NCBI GenBank assembly: GCA_000349905.1
Contig: KB722747.1
Coordinates: 289,167 to 353,166, forward strand
Source: Volvariella volvacea V23
Taxonomy: Eukaryota > Basidiomycota > Agaricomycetes > Agaricales > Pluteaceae
DNA: 64,000 bases
Direction of reading: 5' to 3'
Shown here piece after piece: positions 43,379 to 56,382 of the stretch. The notes under the pieces are model-generated. The model was not told the origin of the DNA. It did not search any database and worked only from the letters and a program-made list of their open reading frames with translations. The stretch's first letter is position 1. Each line of letters begins with the position of its first letter. The translations under genes and the position numbers were made by a program.

Positions 43379-44748
43379 ATGTCGGGATTGGGTAGTAATG
43401 TCTACGTCAAGTACGAGGAGACGGCGAGCAGCTTCGAGTACTCTGATAGTGGGTGGACCCGCGATAAGGATTGGATATGGTCGGAAGGTGAAGCAATGCA
43501 GTTTTCCGAGCCAGGGGAATTTGTGTTTTCTTTTCGAGGCGGGTACCAGTTGTTTGGTGTGGATTGAAGTTATATTTGAGCTTATGAAGGTCTTTAGGAA
43601 CATCTGTGGCCTTTGTTGGGAGCACTCCGATAAGACAGTCCCCTCTAAGTGCTACGGTGACGATTGACGACAATATACCTTATAATATAACCTACAGTGG
43701 CTATCCTCTCCAACTCCCTCGTTACCGACAATGGTATCAATCGCCTGTCCTCCCAGATGGCGAACATCGTATCACTGTCAATAGCTTTGTCTATGGATCC
43801 CTGGACTATGCAGTTGTGACTGCTGGGGAGTCGACTAGACTGCAAGACGATGATGCACTGGTTATTGTGGATGAGAATGACATCAACCATTTCAAGTTTG
43901 TGGGGAATTGGACAAGGGATCGAACTACGTTCGACTCCGACCCCTTCACCGGCCGTGGTCTCCCCTTTCGGAATGCGACACGTCGATCCCACACTGTAGG
44001 TGATCAAATGTTCTTCCGTTTCGTTGGTAAGTATCCTCTCATCCTGTCCGTGACCTGCTATCCATGATTCATCCTGCACCTTGCCAAGGCACATCGGTTT
44101 CCCTCTACGGAATTTTCGACTGGAGTGAAACCGGCTCGTTCTTCGTCGATTACTCTATTGACGGCGCTCCCATAACCGATTTTGAGTCCGACTCTGGTCC
44201 ATCTCCAAGTCCCAATACCAGGGAATTACCTAATTACCCCCTTTTCTCACTGCATAACCTAGCTCCGGGGCAACATACTCTGGCCTTGACTGTCAGGACT
44301 ATTCGAAATCAGACGTTAATAGTCGACTACGCAACTTACAAGCCCTCGTTTTCTAGCACCCGCGATATGCCAGTCTTGGGTCCGTTCGCGTCAGCCCATG
44401 CCACCAGCTCGAAAGACAAGCATGTGGGCGCTATTGTTGGGGCGGTAGTCGGTGGTGTAGCACTGGTAGTCATCGGGAGTCTGGTAGCGTGGTTGTTAAT
44501 CAGGAGAAGGAGACTAAATCGCGAAAAGAATTCTGGTAAGAATTTAGTGCGTTCACCTTCTCGATTGTATCCCTTACCTTGGCGCTGCAGGAAACACTTC
44601 GGCGCCGATTCCTTTGACCAAGGTCCCGACAGCTGGCTTGCCTCGATTGCGTGCAACGAGGTCGCAGGACACTTTTACGGGAACATTAGTAGAGGTCCCA
44701 TCTAGAGACGGGCGAGACAAGGAATTTGATACGAAGGAGGCTTTATGA
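43379..44748 (+). CDS. single-pass membrane protein with two lectin/galactose-binding-like extracellular modules
   Basis: This basidiomycete family repeats a module of the form SSFxYS..GWTR...F.GTSVxxxG. Module 1 reads TASSFEYSDSGWTRDKDW and FRG|TSVAFVGSTPI. Module 2 reads FKFVGNWTRDRTTFDSDPF, RSHTVGDQMFFRF and GTSVSLYGIFDWSETGSFFV, then LAPGQHTLALTVRT. A helix (GAIVGAVVGGVALVVIGSLV followed by AWLL and RRRR) crosses the membrane. The cytosolic tail, after an intron, is NSGNTSAPIPLTKVPTAGLP, then VPSRDGRDKEFDTKEAL with stop at 44746-44748. No signal peptide is seen from the ATG at 43379, so a first exon may be missing from my model. Homologues are of unknown function, possibly wall or glycan sensing. 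Confidence 0.7.
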
Positions 44749-45164
44749 GATCTATGAAGAACGAGGGCGTAATATTGAGTGAGATAACTGAATAGTTACA
44801 GAAACGACCTAAAGCGGTGTATAATAGCTGTAGTTTTCGACTAAGTTTAGGATATTGAATGTGGATTTGAATCTGCTTACTTATGTACAGGAGTTTGGGG
44901 CACGTTGCAGCCGCACTTATGGGATACAAAGAGCGTAAGGATGAGCATTTAAGAAACCTTAGTTCTTTCCGGGCCAAGAATTCAGCGTGCTCGCAAAAGA
45001 CTTATCCAAATGATGTCTGGATCACTTGGTGGCTATTCATCTGTAATCTCATAGATACTTGGCCTGTGTTCGTGGTCAACAAAAGATATAGGGTATATGT
45101 GTATGCTAATGATAATACTATACGTAGAACAATGAAAGATATCCTTCAACGGGTCGCGTTACCC
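44749..45164. other. spacer between convergent genes
   Basis: A/T-rich 3' flanks of the membrane protein and DUF4139 copy 3. Nothing else was recognised. Confidence 0.45.
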
Positions 45165-47152
45165 TTAAAGACCTTTGATCATCACATGAGCTACATCGGC
45201 AGGCGTCCAGACCTCCCATTGAAGCAAGAGGTTGACCTTTCCTTGAGAAGGGATTGCACAAATCCAGCTGAACATCCCGTCCTTTCCCAGGTTTGCAAGA
45301 TCAACGTCCTCTTCATCGACACCATTCCACTGCGCAATCACACCGTCAGCAATCTTGGGTGGACTCGCAATTTGAACCGTCCCATTGGTCTGCTTCTCTG
45401 GCAAGGTAAGGGGAGGACTGATTAATTTCACCACGATATCCTGGTGTTCCGACACAGGGTAGTGGTCAAGGAGTTTCAGGTTGGTGACAGGTACTTGCTT
45501 AGAGTTGAATACCGTGAGTCTTTGAGTGTATAGTTGAGTTGAAGATTTGTTGTAGAACCCTAATTGAGTCGCCTTCCTAATTCGTGGATGATATGTTACA
45601 CGGATTGAAGGGTCCAGGCTAGGGTATCCGTCGAGTGAGTGATCAATCACGACACCGAGAAATGGCATCATAGCTCACCCCAAAGAACATTCAAAACTCT
45701 CGTCCGGACTTACCAACGGTACTTTCGACTTTGCGATGAAGCTACCATTAACGTACACGCTGGCAGGACCACTCAAGAGAGTGTAGTCCGAGGAATTGGT
45801 AATTTTAGCCTGTACACCCATAGTTGAGATATCGAGGTTGGACGCAATTATTGGGTACTCGCCTTCAAGTGGACTCTTTCGTCCTTCTTTGGGACACAAG
45901 CCCATGACATCAACGACTTCAATTCGAGTTCAGCAATAACAACACTGTGAGCTGTATTATCGCTTGGGATATTCGTAAGGCCTGGTATTTTGAAAGTCGC
46001 GGTAACATTCCCTGAGCTGGTAACACCAACCGCACGATGGGTCATCCGGGGTGGAGGTGCTGCCGAACCCGGAAGATACGCAGGGGGGAGCTCCATAACT
46101 ACATCTTCGTTTAAACTACGGGGAGTCATATCAGCATCGTGATGAACAACATAGATACTTTGAGCAATCGTCATGGCATTACTCGCATATCCGGTCATTG
46201 TGGGCATCGGTGTTGGTCGATGAACCCTCAAAGCCCAAGTTGAGAGTGATGGAATTTCTAGTCCGAATGTCGGTGTTGCTGTTTCCAATGATATGGAAGC
46301 GTGGTTCCAATCTTCCCCCGTGTTTTGAGTTATAGCAGCTCGATAGATGAGTCTTATAGATGGTTCTTTCTCAGCTACTTCAGCTCGTATGTCATACCCT
46401 GCGGTCCAGCTTGCATTATTGACCGCTTTGAAATAAAAAAAATGAGTATATTGATAACCAGAGACGTGAACACGATGCGCACCATACGTGACCATCAATT
46501 CAACCCTTCCTTTCAACTCTCCGTATAAATTGACATCAACTACAGTTTTCAGTCGAGAGTTGAAGTCAAGGAAGTACGGGTTTAACCTCTGCTCCTCGAG
46601 TATGATGTTCCACTCTATGTCTTTCAAAGATTTCTCCAGCTCGGCCCTCATTTCTTGTAACCTCCCTGCCTCCTTTTCATAAAGATCCATCACGCGTGGG
46701 AGTTGTATTGCCTGCACCCTATTCGGAGTGATGCCCTTCATATAGTCTTCCAGCGCCTTTTCAGCCTTTTCAGAGCGCTTGATGGCTGCGCTGACGCTTG
46801 CTTCCCTTGCCCGAAGTGAAGCCAAAATAGAAGGATCGACAGGTTCAAGCCGTTTTGTGGGTGCTGCTGTACTAACGGAGACCTCATGGATCGTCGCCGG
46901 GCCCTTTCCCTCCATGCTGTTGACTCGTTTTAGCGGTGTAGCGCCAAAGACAAGCATAAAGCCATACCGAACGGTGTTCTCGTCCGCCAAGGAAGGAAGC
47001 CCAGTGATCTTCACAGCATTTTGTCCTGGTTCGATTTCAAAGCGAAACGCACGAGTCACTTCAGCGCGGTTAGTGTACAAGTTGATGTTTGAGATTGAAC
47101 TATGCCCCGAAGCGGTGAGGGTGATGGTGTTCGTCCCGGATCCTATGGTCAT
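45165..47152 (-). CDS. DUF4140/DUF4139 domain protein, copy 3
   Basis: It begins MTIGSGTNTITLTASGHSS (ATG read from 47152) and ends HVMIKGL at 45165. DUF4140: SISNINLYTNRAEVTRAFRF and GKGPATIHEVSVSTAAPT. Coiled coil: LRAREASVSAAIKRSEKAEK and MRAELEKSLKDIEWN. DUF4139: NASWTAGYDIRAEVAEKEPS, LIYRAAITQNTGEDW, LETATPTFGLEIPSL and, at the end, NLLLQWEVWTPADV. The linker between the halves (AMTIAQSIYVVHHDADMTPR, then PPAYLPGSAAPPPRMTHRA) is Pro-rich but has no heptads. It lies 37 kb from the tandem pair 3164-7845, and its N-terminus is closer to copy 2, which suggests a dispersed duplicate of that copy. Function unknown. Confidence 0.87.
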
Positions 47153-47695
47153 GGTGGGAATCCGAGAGCAGTGTCACGGTGGCGATGAGTACCTGCCAGA
47201 CGTGGCGGACTATCCGGGCAGAACCTGGGCAACCATATTGGGTGTCAGACGGAGTCGAAGGTTGGAATAGATGTTCAGGGTCGTGACGCCTGCCAAGACG
47301 CGCCCCCACAGGTCAGGACTCGGTGTAGACGTCCAGATATCGAGAACATCGGCACATAGAGCACTGGAGAATGTGTTAACTTTGAGCGGACCTAACGCAA
47401 GCCGAGAGACTTGGGAAGCATATTGATCGCTATGCTTATGCCGAGGCCTTGGAATCTGTTTTACCTCGATCATGATAGAGTAGAGAACTACTATATGGGC
47501 TTTCGGTGTGGCCTCATCCGTTTTTCCTTATGGGCGCAGGTTGCGGACTCCAGAGCTGTCTACGGCAGGCTTACAGGCGACAGTGTACTCGTATCTCTCG
47601 ACTTCATCCTACAGGTCCTATAACCCGAAAGAGCCGGGAAATGTAGGATATCCCATCAACCTTCACACCCTCTTTGGAGCACCTCGTTTCAGGGT
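47153..47695. other. spacer, nothing recognised
   Basis: About 540 bp between DUF4139 copy 3 and the end of the thiamine-diphosphate enzyme gene, both on the minus strand. No supported gene. Confidence 0.45.
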
Positions 47696-50095
47696 CTAAA
47701 GGGATTCAATGACGCAATCGACAACTGCACATCTCTTTTCCTCAACCACAACCCGAACAGCCTCAGATATCACTTGTTTCAGACGTTCTTTGGCTTGGTC
47801 GGGGTGCCCACCACCGATACGCTGACCCCATGCCCAACCATCTCCAGATGCAGCAACAGCGATTTGAGAGTAGTCGGGGCAAGTTGGGCCAAATCCGACA
47901 GAGAGGTTTTGGCCAGGTGCTTGGCTACCGTATCCTGTAGGATGAACGCTCAACATGGACAGCTTGGGCGACTAGATACGCCAGCGTGGGATGAGTAGAA
48001 GTCAGACTCTGACATTTCGTGTGAGTGGCCAGTCCTACCTTCCACCCTCCATTGTTAAGAATTATTGTTAGGAAAGGCTGCATACAGTGAGTCGGATCAG
48101 TTCAATTGGACTTTAACGTCAGCGAACAGAGTAGATTGAAAAGAGCCGATGTCAAATCCTGTAATTGCGACGCATTGAGGTAGACTGTGCCCCTGCGGGA
48201 CACGTTTGAAGGTAAATAAACGCCGAAACTCACCGTATTATACTTTCGGGCCAACCAATACGCAGTACCTGGTACTCCAAACAAGAAGCTTCCATCGCCA
48301 ACTATAGCTACAATGAGCTCATGCCCTTTCCCACCCGTCATAACGCTCGCGCCCATATAGGCACCTACGGCCGCTCCTAACGCCCAGCCTAATGACGATC
48401 CACCAGATGTTATCACGCTTCCTGGTACATCAGGTCGCAAATGTGTCCATACTGCACCGTAGCTGCTGATCGCTTCATTGAGGTAGAGAACGTCTTTTCC
48501 ACGACTTGGTGTCTGATCGTGTATTGCTTGCCTCAACAGGGACATGATATTAGGGACCGTAAACGTCGCCACCTCACCATCAACCGTGGAAAGAGCCTTT
48601 GCTGGATCGGGGTACGTGATCTCCAGCGCATCTAGGGCTTCTGTCCATTCCCGGTGCTTTGCTTCAAGCATACGATTGCGCTCACGGACCAAAGGCCCGC
48701 CTAGGACAGATTGACCAACGCACTTCTCCTGTTCGTCAATTCCCGTAATTGTATCGAGGATCTGATTCAACGCCAGTTCTGCATCTGCTCGACAAACTAT
48801 CTCCGCATCAGCATGCCACTGACCAACGTTGAGTTTCAATGGATCTCCCGAGTCGATAATGAATACACGAGCAGAGGCTTCTGGACTATTATTCGCAGGG
48901 ATGTATGGAAGATCGCAGTCGACAATCAGGATAACGTCCGCTTTTGATAGATGCTCGGTGTGAGTGTTTGGGGCAAGATACGTTACACCGGCGAAATTGG
49001 GATGAGAAAAGGGTATGTTAACGTTTGAAGGGCACGTGGAAACGACGGGTATGGCCAGTGTCGTTGATAAAGTGACCAAGGACTCAACTGCCCGCTTGTT
49101 GCGCCCGAGGAACGAGGTGATAATCAATGGAGAGGTCGCGGCATGTAGGGCTGCAGCAACACGAGCGACCGCTAAAAAGTGCATTCGGTCAGGTGCGAGT
49201 GGATAGTTGCCAGGCTGAAACAGGGACGGGGCCTGGCCTGTACGCCATCACCAAACTGAAACAGAGCTTACCGGTGGACGATAATGCGGTTGGTTGGACT
49301 GCAGGCCATTTATCTAGCGTGTAAGATTTCTTCAGTAGAGATTCTGAAATCTCCTCTTCCATTACTTCACGACGCGCCCAGAGATAAACGGGTCCTTTCG
49401 GCTCGCTCATCGCACTAGTGTTGGGCATGTTATCTCCGTATTCGGGAACGTCATAAGGCGTTACGGGCGGACTTACATCTGCAAAGACCGTCTGACAACC
49501 TGAGGTATAGTGGCACCGCTATGGAATTGGGACGTGTAACGCATGTACTGCCGTACAATTGCTGATTGATCTGGGATATCTACAGTGATGTGGCAAGGCA
49601 GGAGTTAAGGTTAGACTCGGTGAACCCTAGCTTAGTCGGTACCTTGCAGCCACATTATCCACTCGTTTCTGGTTCCTCTGTGCTCCCTCTCAGAACTGAA
49701 TGCTGAAGCTCCTGCAAAGATCAAAACTGGCGTGCGACTACGATCAACATTGTGTATTGCTCCAGCCAGGGCCTGTGGCCGGGACCACGAACTATTAGTA
49801 TACCTGATACAAAGGGTGCAAATGACGGCCATTCACATACCTGCGTCCCAACATCCACATGGATGATCACTGCAGCTAGTCTTCCCGCAACCTGTGCATA
49901 CCCTTGTGCAGCACTCAACGCCACCATCTCATTTGGGCAAGTTACAATCTCGATAGTCGTCCTCCCATCATTCTTGGCACATTGCCTTTGAAGTTCCTCA
50001 AGTAGTGCAGGGTGATCTGATCCCCAGTTTACGAAAGCGTGAGTGATGCCTGCCTCTGACAAACTATGCAAGAACAAGGAGGACGCTGTCAGCAT
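47696..50095 (-). CDS. thiamine-diphosphate-dependent enzyme (acetolactate synthase/benzaldehyde lyase type)
   Basis: This family makes or breaks carbon-carbon bonds next to carbonyls using ThDP. The chosen start is MLTASSLFLHSLSEAGITHA (ATG read from 50095), the usual family start; an in-frame ATG at 50140 adds 15 residues. The N-terminal PYR domain has AFVNWGSDHPALLEELQRQ and IVTCPNEMVALSAAQGYAQV, where the Glu of CPNE is the likely cofactor-activating residue, then HVDVGTQ|ALAGAIHNVDRS. The middle domain has TSPLIITSFLGRNKRAV. The C-terminal PP domain has SSLGWALGAAVGAYMGAS and the ThDP motif GDGSFLFGVPGTAYWLARKY ... FLTIILNNGGW, split by an intron, then SVHPTGYGSQAPGQN. It ends VVDCVIESL. 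Many fungi carry such genes outside branched-chain amino-acid synthesis. The substrate is unknown. Confidence 0.87.
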
Positions 50096-51884
50096 TGGTG
50101 CTCGATGGTGGGAGAAGGGAAACTGGGATGAAAGAAGCACACCTACATTGGTCAGGTGGTATCTAGGGCGCCCGCGTGCGAGTGACGTCGGCTATTCTTT
50201 GTCCCAGTAAACTTGACAAGCCCAGAATAGGAGGCGATGTGGAGGGAGAGTCAGGCGAACTGACGAAGTGTCTGGAAGAGCTAGGCAACACGCTGGGCTT
50301 TTGTCGGGCATAACGTATATCTTAGTAACGTCCAAGAGGTAAGACAACAAATTGAGGTCATGTTACCATGGGAGAAAGCGATAAAGATCTTTTAGAAGAT
50401 AAGCCGGCCGGAGTGGTTGCATACAAAAAAAGACGAGGACCCCCTGTTTGTAGACTTGGGACAAATATCCGTAACGAGCCCGATTCCGGTGGCCAGCAAT
50501 AATTGCAGTCGAATTGCTACAATCTCGATACAAAAAGGGAGTGTCTTCACCGTACATAAGACACTTTTCCGAGGATAGCGGGGTATCGTAGAATTAGAAT
50601 GCGGAGTCAGCCCGTGTCTGAGGGAGGAGCGGGCAGCACACCCAAACTGGAGTCCCCTACGCTCTTGATTAATGGAACCGCTCAAATCGCAGGAATGAAC
50701 TGAGGTCATGACGGGTGATGTTCCGATTGATATCGCGCCCATCTTGTTGAACCAACGGAATAGCTGATGTTATCCTGTTGAGCAAAAGCCCTAAAACCCC
50801 GAAAGAGTGGAACGAAGTCGCAGGGAGTATGGAGGAAATTCCACGTTTCAGACACCAGAGATATTATCAAATACTCCTTTCCCGACGCATCATCCACTTC
50901 GCTTTCTTCATATGGTGTTGACAGCATTCTGGCCTGTGAAAGGAGTTGGGATCGTCGACCATTTTAACAACCGGTCGCTCTGCATCCATGGGAAATCAAC
51001 AAGAAAAACCTGTTGAGGATCAAGGGCACGCATATTCGGGGCGTGGAAATAAGCGAACAGGGCGGACACGAGAGGGCGATAAAATGAACTGAACCTTGTA
51101 TTAACCTCTTTGCCGTTGTGGGCACTACCCGGCAAGCAGAGTGCTCGTGGCTGGGAGTGAAATCTGCGTCCACAATTGGCATAGGTGGACCTGGACTATG
51201 ATTAACGAGAGGTTTCTGGGCCTACGTCAACTTCCTATCCTCTTTGGTTTTTCCTGGGGACACAGGGACGGCCTACAACTCATGACATGCATGAAAGATG
51301 GGTGACCATGAGCTCCCAAAACTCCGCTCGGTGCCTCGACGCCTTGGGTGCGCCTGATGAGCCTCCACAACGCCACATGCTTTGAGGTTCCGTTGTGGGC
51401 TCTGGCTTTCTAGCGTCCTTGAGGTATCTATCTGTGTATGCCCTGTCAAACTCAGAGCCCCGAATTCAAGAAACCTTACCGGAGGACGTGTGTGGAACAC
51501 CTATCATATTGAGCTACGAGATTTGGGAGAATTGGTAGATACACGAGGCCTACAACAGCAATGGACGGTTGACCTTATTGGGTGATGCTACGACGCACCA
51601 ACCAGGCGCAGGCCCATTCGTACCAGATATTGGGGTCGCGGGTACTCACCATGTGCGTTCATTGGCGCAACTATGCCATTAGGGATAATTGCTGACTATC
51701 AATGGAAGCCGCACGGTGAAAGGTCGCTGTGAACCCCAAAGGGAACGTAAAGCGATGTCGCGACGGCAATCGCGCTGAGGCGCTCGCAAGCGGGAGGCAT
51801 TGTTTGGCATTGACAAGAAAAGTAAACACGGCTCGGGTAAATTATCAAAATTCATGCAGAACTCAAGGGCGACGACCATGCCCC
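50096..51884. other. intergenic region, nothing recognised
   Basis: Nearly 1.8 kb with only short open frames on both strands and no known domain. It probably contains the promoters of the minus-strand thiamine-diphosphate enzyme and of the plus-strand CCDC137-like gene, which diverge from here. Confidence 0.45.
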
Positions 51885-52772
51885 ATGCCTCATAAGCGTG
51901 CAAAGCGTTCAGCTCGGGTTAAACTCCAGAACCAAATGTCAGTCTATACTACTTCCTGAATCGCGAAGGCTGATGGGTTGCCAGTGGCAATGACCTAGCT
52001 CCTGGAAAGCAATCTATTACGACAGAGGCTATCCCAAAGTCGGCAGCCCGAGTCCTCAACGCGGCCAAGATTCGGGCAGAATATGCAGCCAAGAAGAGGA
52101 AGCGCGAGGAGGAGGAGCCAACGAATGACAGTGCAAAAAAGCAGAAGCGAGATGACGGCAAGGAGAAGAGTGGCAAGGGAGTGGAGGGCAAGTCGACAAA
52201 GGATGGGCAGGGGATGAAGATCCAGCCTGGAGAGTCGATGCAGCACTTTGTCAGGTACGTTGCATCTCCGTGGAACAACCGCAATGGCTAAAATTTGTCA
52301 AAGACGGGTTGAAAACGACATGCGACCACTTGTAAAAGCCGCCATGAGAACATCCCTTGCAGTAACCCGGAAAGCACGGAAGGACTTGTTGGAGGCCAAA
52401 ACCGAAAAGGCACAGAAGAAATCGGGCACGGGCAAACAATCTGTCCCTCGAGATGGTAGCGATGTTGAAAAAGAGAAGCTCAACCCTACGAAAGAAAAGC
52501 ACTCAACTCGACCGAAGGAATTCGAAACTCTCAAGACGTCAGCCCCTCGTCGTCTCAATGACATTGTTCAAGCGCCACCCGAGATAAAGCGACTTCCCCG
52601 CGGCGCCGACCAGAAAACAGCCAAATCCGGAGTTGGTAAACATGATGGTGTGGTATCTATGGCACAGAAGGCGATGATGGAAGAGGAAAGAGAAAAGGCC
52701 ATCGCTCGGTATAGGGCTTTGAGGGCCAGCCAAAGACAGCAACTGAGCGATTCGGATCCTGAGGAAGGGTAG
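51885..52772 (+). CDS. CCDC137-like, probably nucleolar, coiled-coil protein
   Basis: The first exon encodes MPHKRAKRSARVKLQNQ. The intron is gtcagt...ttgccag, with the joined codon reading AT|T, and then GNDLAPGKQSITTEAIPKSA and ARVLNAAKIRAEYAAKKRKR. After a second intron (ttgtcag|gtacgt...) comes KIQPGESMQHFV|RRVENDM followed by RPLVKAAMRTS, the signature of CCDC137 homologues. The middle is Lys/Glu-rich. The end carries EIKRLPRGADQKT and MMEEEREKAIARYRALRASQ and closes with SDSDPEEG. Human CCDC137 (RaRF) is nucleolar and fungal homologues are little studied. The strong basic charge fits RNA or nucleolar binding. The two exon junctions are well supported by frame and consensus. The acceptor of the second intron was not fixed exactly. 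Confidence 0.78.
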
Positions 52773-53673
52773 ATGGGTGCTGAGTGTCTGTGGGCCTCAC
52801 GACTGGTGTCTCCAAGGTGTCGACGCCGCCAGGAGAAGGGCATGTACAGTATTGTGTAGCCCGCCATGTAATCGCGATTTTGATGAAATGTACTCCCATA
52901 CCAAGGTACCTTGTCATCTTGTCATCCATAATGGAACTCAATTCTTCTGCCCTGCTGCGCCACGCTTTCGTATCCATTACCCAAAAATGAAAGCCAAAAC
53001 ACATGTCAGTGGATGACGACCCTGAGATCGCTCCTTGACCCAGCCCCATCATGATACGAACTGTTGAAAACTCATCGCCTCCTGAGCTTGGACCCGTATT
53101 CGCGGTTGATTAGGTGTGTGGCCGTTCCTGAGGACCCATTAACAGCTATTCTTAGGTGCGAAAAAACAGAGTTTGTTTGTGGCGCTTTCCAGCAAACCAA
53201 CAAGTCCCCCAACTCTACACATCAACCATGTCCGCTGACAGCGGGCGCTTGGAGGTGCAGTTTGTCTGGCCTGTTACTGGAACATGCCAAGAAGCCCTGC
53301 AGGCCGCCTTCCCGCCATAGCATGCAAGCCAAACCTCATTCGAGGTTGTCACACAGGCTCCTCCCGATTCCCCCCTAAATTTTATTGCTCCTCGTCTCGA
53401 ATTAAATATCGTCCGTCATTGACGGCCGCAGTGCCGGATCGCCTGCAACCCTCCTACTTCCTGTAACCCCACACTCAATTGCTTTACATTTAAGTCCTTC
53501 ACTTTCCGACACGCTATAACAAGGTCGTTTCACGGCGACTTGGATGCCACAACCACCCACTCCCTGCCTTTATTTGACGACTTCTCACTCACTTCCCTCC
53601 ATCTACGACTTCCATTATTGGATTTTCCGTGACGCTTATCCTGTGAACGGCATTTAAAAACCGAGTCCCAATC
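52773..53673. other. intergenic region, promoter of the next gene
   Basis: About 900 bp without a recognised gene. The right half (53400-53670) is C/T-rich, as is common before highly expressed fungal genes, and probably serves the MFS transporter that starts at 53674. Confidence 0.45.
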
Positions 53674-55606
53674 ATGACCTCATACTCATATCCGTGTCAC
53701 CCTTCTCTGTCACCGCATCTCGAAACCGCCGCAGGCAACGCCTTCAAATTGACTTCATTACCTGACGTACGCGAGAAGTTCACGTCCGCGTCATGTCCCT
53801 CCGAGGGCAGTACTCCCAGTTCCAGTGCGAGCAGTCTCAGCGATGAAAAGCCTCACAAGGAGAATAACCCGACCGATGAATCTAGTTTATTATCCGGCAT
53901 TCGTGGACCCGTTCCGGCCGTGATTGGATCTTGTTTTGCCATCCTCTGTTCGTTCGGGCAATCAGTAGCGTTCGGAACGTATCAGGATTATTACGCCACT
54001 CATCTACTCGCGGGTCGATCTGCGGGGGAGATATCGTGGATTGGTTCGGCTCAATTTGGTGTGCTTTTTGCTCTGGTGCGTTTTTGTCCGTCTTCCGATT
54101 CCCATGATCTCAACGAAGGACTAACCAATCCGTGATTGTATTGGGTGCTTAGGGCTTTCCTGTTGGACGGGCTTACGACGCCTATGGCCCGCGGCTCTTG
54201 GCTGCAATCGGGACGTTCATCATCGTCACAAGCCTGATATTGACCAGTTGTGCCACCGAATACTGGCAGCTACTTCTAGCCCATGGAATCCTATTCGGTG
54301 CCGGATCTAGCTTAATGTAAGTCCATTCGCACATTCATCATCGCGCCGGCTTCTTTACCGTGTCGTGATTCCATGGCATCTTAGTGGCGCAAAGTATAGA
54401 TGATCAGTATTCCTGACGGACTTGCTAGGTTCTTCCCCTTTATAGCCAGCCTTTCTTCTCATTGCCGGGGAAACACCCTGCTGTTCGGTCTAGCAATGTC
54501 GGCGACTAATATAGGTGAGCTACGGACCACTTCTCATCGTGGCGTCTCGTTTCGACCTCAATATGACCGGGCTTCTGATGAATAGACCACAGGCGGAATC
54601 GTGTACCCACCTCTACTCAACTATCTGCTAACTCGATTTGGGTTCCCGCTCGCAATGCGCACTATGGGCTGCATCACTGCTGCGTGTTGTGTGTGTGCCA
54701 CTATCTGCATCAACAGAAGACCAAGAAGCCCCTCTCAGGCGCAATCGCCTCACGCCTCTTCCGGTGCGAGTATTGCGCGGTTGAAGCAGGATATCGATTA
54801 TATCATATTGGTACTCGGGTGTATCTTCGTGGGTCTTGGTGAGTGCGATCGTGATGCCTTCCCCCTGTCGACCATTGGCGCTGGGTTTCAATTTCCAATC
54901 ACGCTTACCGCCTATATCTACCAGGGCTATTCATCCCTTTCATCTACATCGTTCATTACACCACCCACCTCAATCTCGAGACGCACGCCTATGTCACGCT
55001 CTCCCTCATGAACCTCGGTGGCATCCTCGGCCGCCTCGCACCAGAGATCCTCTTCAAGGGAGTGCCGCCGTTCTATTTGCTCACGGGAAGCACCTTCCTG
55101 TCCGCCCTATCATGCCTGGTGTTCTGGCTTCCTGGTCAACGGCTAACACCGCTCGTTTACGTCTTTGTGATCACCTATGGCATCTTCTCTGGCGTATTCA
55201 TCACGGTTCTCGTTCCTTGCGTCGCCGAGACCACGAGGGATATGAGTAGACTGGGGAGAAGGGTGGGTGGCTTGTACTCCATCGTTTCCGTTCCGTAAGT
55301 GTCATCTTATTCCCTATCCCTATCAGACGACCGGGTCTAAGACGTTCGCTGGGATATAGGACCATTTTGAGCGCACCTGCTGCTGGATTCATTCTGCAGC
55401 GGGTGGGCCACAGTTCTACAAACGGCGGGGCGTCTTCGTTCGACTGGACCATTGCGTTCACTGCTCTCACGATGCTCCTCGGCGCTGTCATTTTCACTTT
55501 GAGACTTGTTCGTCTTCGACGTCCTCCCTCGGAACCATGTCCTCTCGTGTCAAGCAGCGCTATGGCATCGACGCAGACAGGTCAAAGCGAAACCTCTCCT
55601 GCATAG
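53674..55606 (+). CDS. MFS transporter, monocarboxylate-permease-like
   Basis: It starts MTSYSYPCHPSLSPHLETAA with a long Ser/Glu-rich cytosolic N-terminus (SSSASSLSDEKPHKENN). Helix 1 and following loop read VPAVIGSCFAILCSFGQSVA then FGTYQDYYATHLLAG, with SAGEISWIGSAQFGVLFAL next. The QDYY and ISWIGS strings are typical of the fungal MCH/monocarboxylate transporter-like MFS group. After an intron, GFPVGRAYDAYGPRLLAAIG is loop 2-3, then EYWQLLLAHGILFGAGSSL. Later exons give MNLGGILGRLAPEILFKGVP, FVITYGIFSGVFITVLVPCV and TALTMLLGAVIFTLRLVRLR. It ends GQSETSPA, stop TAG at 55604-55606. About 440-460 residues. Mammalian MCTs carry lactate and pyruvate, but fungal relatives include riboflavin and unknown carriers, so the substrate is open. 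Confidence 0.82.
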
Positions 55607-56382
55607 TAAATCCGTTAACCTCGGGGTCTAAACGGCAGCCACTAATTCATTCACCAAATCAGCATCTTATCCATCAATGATCATCATCGCCGTCATTATC
55701 CTCTAACCGCAATCGTTTTCTGTGTGCTTGGCGCAGTGTATATTCTTGTCATACTATTGCTACATTATTTTTAGAACCTTTGCGGAGCCCCTGGATCAAT
55801 CACACCCATTTCCGTTCCGTCCATCCCCTTGTATCAATTATTTTTTCGTTAAGCTGCACATGCGCACACCCACTTTTTGCCGTATTTTTATCACACGTAC
55901 AATCCCACATTGAGCACTGGCATGGCATGGTATTTATGACTAACTATAACGTATCGTTAGCAATTCATATAAAGTTGCTCGGGACGGTCTGAGTGGCGGT
56001 ATCTGTAGACGCCAATTGCATTGCCATTTTCCCTCCAGACGACGATTGGATCGATCTAGCTCCAATGGGTTCATCTAGAGGCAAAGTCCTGAAAGGCGGG
56101 CTGGACAAACACGTGTATACACCGGGGGGGGTGAAGCAACGGAGCGCCACATTACTCCGAGGCAGCACAATGTCAATCATTACATGGACACCACAGGGCC
56201 TAATCCAGGGGCAGATTTTTGTATCCCCAAGAAGCTCAGCATCGTGGTTAAACTACTCGAATACCCCCGGCTGATCCGGTTTTCAACCCTCTTATACCTG
56301 CTAGCGCACGACCACCAAGTTTCGTTCGACGTTCGACCCCCCAGGACCTCGAGTGGCCTCGCCCTAAGATTTCAAACACAAC
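55607..56382. other. intergenic region, nothing firm
   Basis: A 93-codon open frame (55993-56274) has no recognisable domain or flanking splice logic, and I leave it out. A G8 run lies near 56125-56132. The right end probably holds the promoter of the flavin monooxygenase gene. Confidence 0.4.

Noticed and set aside
55993..56274. 93-codon open frame before the flavin monooxygenase
   Set aside because: No domain, no splice logic and a G8 homopolymer inside. It is most likely non-coding.
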